NCBI RefSeq assembly: GCF_021134715.1
Contig: NC_060021.1
Span: 11,564,501 to 11,628,500, forward strand
Direction: 5' to 3'
Origin: Daphnia pulex
Lineage: Eukaryota > Arthropoda > Branchiopoda > Diplostraca > Daphniidae
DNA: 64,000 nt
Within the stretch, counting starts at the first letter, position 1; every line of letters starts with the position of its first letter. Position numbers and translations under genes: made by a program. The notes under the pieces were generated by a model. The model made no database searches, was not told the origin of the DNA, and saw only the letters and a list, made by a program, of their open reading frames with translations. Positions 1-9,661 of this stretch are shown here, in pieces.

Positions 1-2287
1 ATAGAGTCTTTAGAATTGTGCAGAGAACAAAGCTCACTTGCTAGTGTTATGCAAAATTTCCGGAAGTATACCGGAAGTAAGCGATAGCGCCTCAACCACT
101 GAGCTGCCGACAAAATAAACCAAATATTCGTGATCTACGTGAAATTTGGGGTCGATTAGATGTGATTTAAACGAAATCCAGATTTTGGCCAAAATCGAGA
201 ATTTTCCTGAACTATACGTTCAGGAAAATTTTCAAAACCGGAAGTACGAAAACGTACAAAAGAAAACATGAACTTTACCACAAATTTTACGAGGATCACG
301 AATCTGTGGTTATTTTGTTCGTCGAATGAATATTTACTGAACTACTGACTGAAAAGAGAAAACCGGAAGTAGAAAAAAAAAACCCATTTTGAAAAATCTA
401 ACAAGTGAGCTTTGTTGCTGAAACAGAAACTGACAGTTACCACCAAAAATTTTTTTGAAGTAGCATTGAGAAATCTCTACAGAGATGTGCAAAGTAAACG
501 TAACTAAACTGATTCTGACAGGTAAACAATTATCAAAGTCTATGCCGTCTAGTGTCAGAAAGAAGAAACGTTTAAAAGTAAACATGAAAACAATGTCCGC
601 TCTAGCTCGTTGACACTCAATTGAAAGAACTGACTAAAAAGGTAACAAATAACTTTGATACTCACGTAACGTTCTCCTTGCCAAATTTCACCAACAAGCC
701 GAAGCCACCACACACAACAGACGAAATCCCAAGGTGGTGATGGACGCCAGTCCAACTTTTACACACTTCAACAACCACACCAGAGCTATAGACACACAAA
801 TTTACCAGTCCAACTTCTACTCTGAAGACAATGCAGTGACATTGGTTCATGTGCCTTGTCTGCAAGTGATTCCAGTCATTTCAGCACCTGGGCATCAGTG
901 TTTAGTCAGTGAATTGCTGAAAGGAAAAACACCCAGTTGGTTAGGTAAACCTGTCAGTTATTCAGAATGCTTTTCTATTCACCGCAGCATACTACAAGGC
1001 ACTCCACTCCACACTACCATATCTGACAACAACATTATGTAATTGGCTCATTTGATTCTCACTCTAGGAACTGGACATCTAAATAATCACCTGTCACCCC
1101 TTTAGCTTTATTCCTGTAATTCTGCACTTTGTCTTACTTGTGATCAATCTCTTTTTTTCTGTAGGTTACGATGACCATTGATAATTGGAGAGCAGCATTG
1201 GAATGTGAGAGGTTGTCTGGGCTAAAAGCCCCGAAAAGCCCCCCAAGATTTCTTTGGGGAAATTTCGTCTGCTCCTAAGCTACACAGTACACAACTACAC
1301 ATCATAAGTTACTTTAAAAAATAACAACAAATTCAGATTAGGATTTCAAGTTAAGTTTAACCAATTTTAAATAACACAAAATTTAGCTAATGATTCTTAT
1401 TGTGTTCTTGGCTCAATTTTTCAGAAGATTTCAGCTAAAGTTGACCTAGGTGCAGCCTCAGTGCTTGTGAAAACAGAGAACAAACGGAACAATCCAATAA
1501 TGCAAGCTATGTCTTCATAAACTAAATAGTTTGTATTTGCAAGGTACTTCTTTTGTCCAGGATTAAAAAATCATTACTGTGGCATCTAATGTATAACATT
1601 TCAAATTAACAATCTGCATTCAAGTCATAGATAATCTCTAAAATATGGCTACATTCTCCAGATCCAATGTTTTGCTTTTATTTATTTTGAAGACAAGTGC
1701 CAGCACTCAAGTGGTTATGGTGAGTATCATTTATTCAAGTACTGTTTTAGAAAAATGTAAGATTGATTTATTAGAGATAAGGATTATTGTGACGGAACAA
1801 TTATATTTTTCATATTTATTACATTACTACTCAACAATATGAAAATTTCACAATAAATTAAATAATATAATTTCATTTGATATATTCAAATGATTACTTC
1901 ACTACCCCAATTTCCTCCTCCTTCCTTTCCTAATTGCAAAGATTTGTTTATTTTTTGTATGGCATCAAATTCCCCATGTTTGTTTTTCTTTCTTCTAAAA
2001 TCTTAACATCCGAATAAAATATACAAAATGCCAATTGAACCAAATACAAATTGCAACTTTCAAAACACAATACCAGAACCAAGTCACAGCTAAAATTAAA
2101 TTTGATGCACATAAATGTTTCACCAGCATATGCTGCAATATCAAACCTCATTGGACAGCAACCATCAGAACAGTAAACTATAATAAAAATGAAGTGAAAT
2201 CATTAATTATATTTAGCATCAATGGAAATGCTGGATGAAAACAAAAATTACCGAAGAAGAAAGATTGTGTTGTAATTTGTTGGTGCT
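1..2287. other. gene-poor stretch with hairpin and repeated CCGGAAGT
   Basis: I see no exon chain that I can support here. Several open frames of 60-100 codons exist on both strands, the longest at 734-1042 (+), but they match no family I know and lack convincing splice context. The first 370 bases hold four copies of CCGGAAGT and a hairpin (listed separately). The rest is AT-rich and unremarkable. It could contain UTR or intron of a gene lying to the left. Confidence 0.5.
197..233. repeat. perfect 12-bp inverted repeat (hairpin)
   Basis: ATTTTCCTGAAC at 201-212 and GTTCAGGAAAAT at 218-229 are exact reverse complements separated by the 5-base loop TATAC. Pairing continues outward four more positions (197-200 with 230-233), with one G-T wobble. 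The hairpin lies among CCGGAAGT repeats. It may be part of an old repetitive element. Confidence 0.8.
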
Positions 2288-3150
2288 CTAGTAGTGTAGT
2301 AACTCGGGGCATAGGAATACTATGGAACTTCGGTGTGTAGGTCGTAGCAGCGTAAGTAGTGGTGTAACACTCAGGAACCTTGCTGGTGTAGTACTTCTGA
2401 GCTCAGTTTGGTAGTAGCTTGGAGCAGAGTAATACTTGGGTTCCTCGGTGAAGTAAACTGGGGCGGTGGACGTGATTGACTTGTGTAATGTGCGATTTCT
2501 TTGATGTAGTACTTGGGAGCTTCGGTGTTGTACCTTGGTGTAGCATAGGTTGCGTGTAGCAAACTGGAGCATCAGTGTAGTATTTCTTCGTAGTACGAAA
2601 AGGCAGCTTCTGTGTAGGGCTGCGCAATACTTGACCGCCTGTTGCCGCAAGTAGTGGCTGTGTAGATCGGGACAGAGTAGTTCTTGAGCACTTTGGTGTA
2701 GTTTGCAACCGTTTTGGTTTAGAAATCAGCCGGAGCCTAGTTGTAGTAGCTGGGAACAGAGTAGTACTACTTTAGCCATCGGTGTAATAAGTAGCTGAGG
2801 ACAGAGTAGTACTTGGGAGCCTCGGTGTAGTAGGTTGGGGCAGCATACGTATTCGTGTAGTACCCCAGTACATTGTTGGTGTAGCTCGGGGCAGAGTAAT
2901 ACTTCGGGGCGTCAGTGTAGTAGCTGGGGGCAGTTAAGTTGTGGTATAATACACCAGTACCTTAGTGGTGTAGTACTTAAGGGTCTCGGCGCAGTAACTG
3001 GTCGTAGCGTGAGTTGCTTTTGGGTAGTAAGCCGGCGGCGTTGCGGTTTGGTATCCGCCATACCAAGAAGATCGGTGCACCAGTGGTCGACCCAGTCATC
3101 AACGATACAACACCCAACAGCAGCACGACGCTATGGTTAACCGAGCAATT
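2288..3150 (-). pseudogene. decayed secreted Tyr-rich repeat protein (YYTEAPKYY family)
   Basis: Read on the minus strand from about 3140, the sequence gives a signal-peptide-like stretch (SVVLLLGVVSLMTGSTTGA). It then gives, in a shifted frame, Tyr-rich text such as YYPKATHATTSYCAETLKYY and PSYYTDAPKYYSAPSY. The same TEAPKYY, APSYY and YYTT units recur down to about 2290, but they jump among all three frames and are cut by stops. No frame stays open over the whole repeat tract, so I call it a pseudogene. From memory, branchiopods carry many intact genes of this type, thought to be secreted structural proteins. It lies upstream of, and in the same orientation as, the two intact repeat-protein genes further right, but shares no obvious sequence with them. 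Assembly error in the repeat tract is an alternative. Confidence 0.6.
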
Positions 3151-3199
3151 AATTTCCACATTAATAATCAATAATAACTGGCATACTAACAAAAAAGAG

Positions 3200-5440
3200 A
3201 CAAATGGGATTGATACATAACTAAATACAAAAAGAAAGAATATTTGCCAATAATTGCGAACTGGAAGTTGTCATGTCGGAGATGCTCATTTGACTGCCTT
3301 CTATCGACATTTCTCTCGCTCAATAAGTTTTGCCTTCTCGTGATTCACCTTTCAACTCGAGCCGTGCGGCAATTGTACCTGCTTGAAAATGATGCAACGC
3401 TTGTCATTGGTGTATTTTTCAACTATAACTAGATTTAAAAAATTTGAAAATATGTGGAATTGATACGATACTTCATGTAAAATCTGAATATTTACCCATG
3501 ATTGCGATTTGGTTACACGAAGAGGAATGTGTAGAGGCCCATATGTAAATGGGCTTACTACAAGTTCAAATTGTAGTGACAACTCAATTTTGATTTATTT
3601 GTGCCGCAGCTCAACTTGACTTTACCACACCTTTCACCAGCTGACTGCAACAAAACCATGAGCATGAAAGTGTAGTTCACATTCTGCATGTTCTCAAATC
3701 CTCCATCAGTTAAACAGAGGGATCTCCTTCCTAAATATATATAAAAGACACTAAACAAATATTTTGCATTATTACAGGGAAATTGTAAAAAAAAATTACT
3801 TTGCTACATGGGATGAGACGTACAGGTAACAGTTCGAAAGCATGTACAGTAGTTTTAGCCCACGTTATCGGATTATTTGGCCAAGTTGATGCTATAGGCT
3901 ATACCTGTAAACCCACAATTAAATATTAAACATTCATTAAACATAAGAAAATACAAACTGGAATTACCTTTTGATTAACATGACTGAAAAGGTAAAAGGA
4001 CGCCGGAAGTTCGTAATACATTATCAGTCAGTGTCTCGGAAACAAATGGGAAATGGCGGAATTTCGTCCCCCGCACGAAGAAAAGCACTATCTGGGGTTT
4101 GGAGGATTTCATTTTTTACATTTTACTGTTTTAACCACGGATACGAGCAAATTTGAAATTTTACTTATCATTCCTCGAGTTTCTAACATACAGAAAACTG
4201 GCTTTACATCCATTCTTAAGATATTTTTCAAGTTGGTCAAAAGAGCAACATGCAATAACCTGATAAGCTTCTCTCTAAATAAAAATGCTAATAAGTCTAA
4301 TCATGACAAATTAAACAAATTAATGAAATTACCAAAAAGCTGAGAATGAGAATTGTTCATCACAATCACACCTCTACAGGAATCAACATGTCAGATGGCC
4401 ACCATTTTGAATAATTGAGGGGGAGTGGACATGAAGTGTTTCTGCATGTGACGAAAGCTACAATCGGTACTGGTAGCAAACTGCAAGAGGAACACCAAGT
4501 TCCACCAGCTGGCTGCAACAAATCCAGACTTCAATGAAGAAGCTCAGGTCTCAGGCTGTAAATAGAAAAATAAAAACTCAATTACGATCAGAAGCAAAGT
4601 CATCCAACAACTAAATGTAACCTTAGGGTTAAAAAGTTGAACATACTTATACTTTTCTGAAGAATTTCTGCATGTGACGAAACGAAACGTTCATCTGGTA
4701 CGTGCAGCAAGAGACAACATTTTGGGAAAAGGTACAGCAGTTTCATGCCACATGATCAGATGGAATTGCCAAGTATAAATGTTATCTGTGAATTCACCAC
4801 ACAAAAAACTCACATTTAATAACCTTACAGAATAGAAGTGGGAATTTCCATTTACATGAGTAAAATTTCAGGGAAAAAAGTACCAGTAACAACTAACAAC
4901 TAACGTATAACAGGTAATTTAATTTCTAATTCAACGAGTAAAAAAAGACAACCGACATTGAACACGACTAACGCTCTAAGACTTTAGCTCTAAATAAGAA
5001 TAAGACTTCGAGCCAGCCGACAGTCTTTTCGTCTGCACTTCAGCGTTGTCAATTAAACGTTTGATTACTTTAACTGGTCTAATAATTTCTTAATCATTTT
5101 TAAAAATTTCTAATCATTTAAAAAAAATCTAAAATAAACTAAAGAGTGCAAGAAGGGATCGTTTATTCATATATATAATTATACAAAGAAAAATCATCTC
5201 AAGATTTATGTTTTGAGCAAATTCTGAGGATAGAGTCCATTTACAACGTTGCATTTATAAAAAAATACAAACAAAAAACAGAATGAATTCTAACGGAAAT
5301 CAATTATCAATTAGACAATTAATTGTTGGAAACACATCGTTTAAATGAAAATATAACATTCGACGAATGTTGTCCTCCGGAGCGATCCAAGTTGTGGAAG
5401 ATTGATCAAAAGGAAAGGAAAAGAAAGATAAGACAAAAAA
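3200..5440. other. intergenic DNA with diverged duplicated blocks
   Basis: No coding exon is supported. Two parts resemble each other: about 3625-3960 and about 4500-4870. Shared stretches include an ACCAGCTG(A/G)CTGCAACAAA motif and a GTACAG(T/C)AGTTT...GCCAC...GCCAAGT stretch, at an offset near 0.9 kb. A shorter internal repeat (TTTCTGCATGTGACGAAA at about 4439 and 4664) has an offset near 225. The rest is AT-rich. Confidence 0.5.
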
Positions 5441-5445
5441 AATAA

Positions 5446-5451
5446 TTTATT
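5446..5451 (-). promoter_or_regulatory. poly(A) signal AATAAA of the RDDSxED-repeat gene
   Basis: The reverse complement of TTTATT gives AATAAA, starting 45 bases past the stop codon of the gene at 5496-8797. The position is normal for a short 3' UTR. Confidence 0.55.
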
Positions 5452-5495
5452 GGTAAACAAAGACGTGTGAAAACAAATTACTGTGTAAATCATAA

Positions 5496-8400
5496 TCAAT
5501 TGGCAAGATTAGTAGATACTTGGGAAATGGTTACCGTCGTTGGAATTCGGACTTCGTCACTTCGATCTGGAACTTCTAGTGAATCTTGTCTTAATACGAC
5601 ATTTGCCGACTGTATAAGTGGGTTTACATTTTGTGCTTGCTGGTTTTCTTCTGCTGACTCTATTAAAATAACAGAAGGGGTATTCGCAGGTGAAGATCCA
5701 GATGGAGAAACGTTAGAGAGGGAAACTTGTTGTGCAGCCTGGATATCTTCGGTCGAGTCCACTAAAATAAAACGGGGTGGTGTAGAATTCCCTGGCAACG
5801 GCCCAGATAACGGGACATTGGGTTGAGGAAATTGCTGCGCAATCCCAACATCTTCGTTTGAATTCACTAAGAAAACATCTGCAGATCCAGATAGTTGGAC
5901 ATTCGAAATGGGAACTCCTGGATTTCTTCGAGTATCTTCGACCGAGTCCACCAAGACAACACGACGGGGTGCGGGAGTGGTTGGTAATGGCCCAGACAAA
6001 TTAATATTTGAAGCAGTAACTCCTTGAGAAATCAATCGCAGTTCAATATCTTCATTGGAGAGATTCGAGCGGACTTCAAGTGAATCGTCTTGTGTTGCCG
6101 TTCTAAGAATTGGAGATCCGGGGGCATTCTGAAGGATTCGGAAATCTTCGTCCGAGTCTCTAAAAAATAAATTTTGAGTGCCCGGAGCCTGAGTAGTCGT
6201 TGGAACAGAGGCAGCTAGTACGGGAGCATTTGGAACGGGCTGAACGCCTATGGGAACGTCGCGGAATAAAAGTTCATCTGAGTTGTCCAGCCTTACAAAT
6301 GGAATCTCTGATGGTCCAGGTGAAGCTATTGCATTGTTGTTTGGTGCAGGCAAGTTAAGGCGAACGATCCTGTCGTCGTCAACTTCAATCGAGTCATCTC
6401 GAATCACGACTGGAATTCTTGGCGTCTGCGTTGCCAAAGGCGAGGGCGTAGTAGTTGCAACTTGTTGAATTCTTTGGACTATCTGGAAATCTTCAATTGA
6501 ATCATCCTGGACGATAACTGGATTCACCCGTGTTCCTCCTAATGGTGCGGTGGTTTGAAATTGTTGGCCTAGCTGGATCACCTGTCTGTCTTCAACGGAA
6601 TCATCTCGGATAACAATTGGATTCACTGGCGCCGCTGCTGTCAAAGGTGAAGGTGTAAAAGTGGGGACTTGTTGGATTAGTTGAACATCTTCAACTGAGT
6701 CATCTCGAATTATAAATAAATTCGCCGGTGTCGCTGTTGTCCTAGGTGAAGGTGTAGAAGTGAAGACTTGTTGGACTATTTGAATATCTTCATTCGAATC
6801 ATCTCGGATTATAACTGGATTTATCGAAGGTTGAGTTGCTCTAGGTGGAGAAGGTATAACTTGTTGGGCGATCCGAATGTCCTCAATTGAGTCATCTCTG
6901 ATTATAATTGGATTAATTGAAGGTTGAGGTGCTCTAGGTGCAGAAGGTATAACTTGTTGTTGTCGAGCGATCTGAATGTTTTCAACAGAGTCATCTCGGA
7001 TTATAATCGGATTAACCGAAGGTTGAGGTGCTCTTGGTGGAGATGGGATAACTCGTTGAACGATCTGAATGTCCTCAATTGAGTCATCTCGGATTATAAA
7101 TGAATTCGCCGGTGTTGCTGTTGTCCTAGGTGAAGGTGTAGAAGTGAATACTTGTTGGACTATTTGGATATCTTCATTCGAATCATCTCGGATTATAATT
7201 GGATTAACCGAAGGTTGGGTTGCTCTTGGTGCAGAAGGTATAACTCGTTGTTGTTGAGCAATCCGAATGTCTTCAACAGAGTCATCTCGGATTACAATTG
7301 GATTAATGGAAGGTTGAGGTGCTCCAGGTGTAGAAGGTATAACTTGTTGTTGTCGAGCGATCTGAATGTCTTCAACAGAGTCATCTCGGACTATAACACG
7401 GGCGTTTTGCACTTGTGTTGTTGTTGGTAAAGGTACTGAAGGAGGTCTTTGTGCCGCAGGATTCTGCATCTGTTGTCTCGAGTCATCTGCTCGAATTACT
7501 GCTGGAACAAACGGCGCCTGAGTTGGCATAGGTGCAAATCTTGCAACTTGTGACTCATCTCGAATTATAAGGGGACTCGACGGTAAAGGTGTTCGTCTGG
7601 TTACTTCCTGGACTATCTGGATGTCCGAGTCCGAGTCATCTCGAATAATAACAGGTATTTGGGTTGGCGCTGGTATAGAAACGGGTGCTCTAGTTTCCTG
7701 AGGGATCCCTCGAACTTCAAAGTCTTGTGACCGAACTGGTGTTGCAGCTGGGACTGAAACTGGGGTATTCACGCTAGAAATGAAAACACCAACATCTTCT
7801 TCGGAATCGTCTCGAACAACGGCAACGGCTGGCCTGACTTGTTGAACGTTCCAGGAATATTTTTCAGTTGCAGGGGGAGGAGGAGATCGGGCATACAACG
7901 GTTTCTAAAGTCAAATAAATATTGTTGTAAGATAAATGATATGCCCAAGGTGTAAAATGTTACTTACCACCCAAGGAAGATCCAACAAACTTGGTCCGGT
8001 CACTGGAGCTGATGGAGCGCTGTTGGCGTAGGGTTTAGGTGTGGTCGATGGATACGTGAACGGAACTTTGGCTGGGGTTGGTGTCGTGGTTGGTGGCGCT
8101 GGAACACGGTGGGCTTGATGACCCATATAATTGAAGGTTGAATGATGCGGGGGATTAGCAGGAGGCGAATAAACTGGTGGTCTAGGAGTTGCCGGAGTCG
8201 AATAAATTGGCTTTTGCGGCGCTGGAGCTGCATAATTCGTCATTGGTCTTGAAGAAGCTGCAGCTGGATACGGAATTTGATACGCTGGAACACGCTGAGC
8301 CGTTTGGTGAGCATTTTGGTAAGCAGGAGGAGAATGTGAGGGTCTAACAGGATACGAAGGAGGGGCCACATAAGTTGGCCGTGATACGGGATACGTAGTT

Positions 8401-8797
8401 TGGTAGGGAGGAACGCGCTGAGGAGGAGGGACACCGTAAGTAGGCGGATGTGGAGAATAATAGGCGAAAGGTGGTGGGCGATTGCCAATTGAACGGTGTT
8501 TGGCTTCCGTCGAATACATATCATTCTGTCCAAATATGGAAGTTGTGCAAACGACCAAAACTAGAAGAATTTTCTCCATCTGAAACCAGAGAGAAAAAAA
8601 TAATTAATTTACTGCAAAATTAATACTTTAATTTATTAAATTGATAGAGCAATTTTTGTTAACTTATTTAAAATAATCGATTTCAATCGAATTAGACCTA
8701 ATCCCAGCTTTTGAACAAAAGTTGGGATTAGGTCATATTACATTAAATTCCATCTTGAACGATATAATAAATATCGTACCTTTGCCAGAGCCACCAT
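5496..8797 (-). CDS. large secreted Pro/Tyr-rich protein with RDDSxED repeats
   Basis: Three exons: 8780-8797, 7968-8579 and 5496-7904, joining in phase 0 to 1012 aa. Exon 1 encodes only MVALAK, and exon 2 opens with a hydrophobic signal peptide (MEKILLVLVVCTTSIFG), so the protein is probably secreted. Residues about 40-205 are rich in Pro, Tyr, Ala and Thr and end in SLLDLPWV. Exon 3 starts KPLYARS and holds about 23 degenerate repeats of roughly 30 residues, centred on (I/V)IRDDS(I/V/N)EDIQI followed by QQV and a Pro/Thr spacer. The later units decay to LVDSxED. The mature part has no cysteine. Most units contain Ser-x-Glu, the motif used by Fam20C-type secretory kinases, so a phosphorylated acidic matrix or mineral-binding protein is an inference. 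The neighbour at 9662-13247 shares the exon plan. I recognise no named family. Confidence 0.85.
8695..8734. repeat. 19-bp near-perfect hairpin inside an intron
   Basis: GACCTAATCCCAGCTTTTG (8695-8713) and CAAAAGTTGGGATTAGGTC (8716-8734) are inverted repeats with one wobble or mismatch and a 2-base gap. It lies in the first intron (8580-8779) of the RDDSxED-repeat gene. Pairing stops at the arms, so it is too short for a normal pre-miRNA. Confidence 0.8.
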
Positions 8798-8812
8798 GTT
8801 GTCTTATTAAAA

Positions 8813-8860
8813 GATCCGACTGATCTTCGACTAAAACTCGGACGAAGTTGCCTTTATATA
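8813..8860 (-). promoter_or_regulatory. core promoter: TATA box plus GATCAGT element
   Basis: On the minus strand TATATAAAGG (8860 down to 8851) lies 63 bases before the ATG. It is followed by GATCAGTCGGATC (8825 down to 8813), which contains an arthropod-initiator-like TCAGT. The neighbouring paralogue has the same pair, with 11 of 13 bases of the second block identical. The TATA-to-TCAGT distance (about 37) is a little longer than usual, so the true start may lie just upstream of TCAGT. Confidence 0.6.
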
Positions 8861-9661
8861 CCTTCACTTCAAGTGACTGGGTGGTTATCATAACACAAGT
8901 CACTCTCCAAAGAAGAATGTAAAAAGGACGGCATCTATTGCGGTTCAGCAATTGGGAGGGGCGGCCGTCTAAGGAAGGAGGGGCAATTCTATTGTTGAGA
9001 GAAAAAGTGAAAATAGTGGTGCAGCACATAGACTTTCTTGTAGAGATGACCTTCATGTTAACCGGGGTGAATTGGGTCAGCAGGAGCCTAGTCTCTAGTC
9101 TCATTGTTTATCATTTTATCATTTTCTTCTTGTTTAAAAGAATGACAGGTTCTTCATTCTGCATACGGTACAACTTTCAAACGCACGCATGTACGTTACC
9201 TCGGGTTATATATCCCGATTTGGTGCCTGATATGTAGCTGCCTCCATCGTTTCGAAATAATTCTTCTCCAATCTGGGTAACCTTGTGCACGCTTCAAATT
9301 ATTTCGCTGTACATGGTCTGATGTACAAAAAAGAGAAGAATTCGGTTACCAACTGAAACAAGAGCAGTCTTATCAAAATGATACCCAAACGTGGAATGGT
9401 TAATTCAATCGATATTGAGCGAAAGTGCAGTATATTCGGTGAATTTTGAGCGAGTCGCAAAAGCAGACCCAAAGGGTGGAGGTGCTTTTTTTCATGAAAC
9501 AAAAAAAGAACAAAATAAAAACACGACAAAGAAAATTAGACGTGATAGTAAAAAATAATTTATGGTCTGCGTATGTGTGAGTAATGGCGACGCATTCTAT
9601 GATTGGAAAATTTAAAAGTGTCACATCCGTGGCTCTTTTTTTGTTTTTTGTTTGTCTGTTT
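8861..9661. other. intergenic spacer between the two repeat-protein genes
   Basis: This is about 0.8 kb between the promoter of one secreted-protein gene and the stop codon of the next. It should hold the 3' UTR of the right-hand gene at its right edge. I see no exon, tRNA or repeat worth naming. Confidence 0.5.

Noticed and set aside
734-1042. 102-codon plus-strand open frame
   Set aside because: No signal peptide, domain or exon partner is visible. It is kept only as a possibility in the gap description.
5496-7904. Possible CRISPR-like or satellite array from the regular repeats
   Set aside because: The repeats stay in one open reading frame and vary at synonymous and spacer positions as protein repeats do; the organism is eukaryotic.
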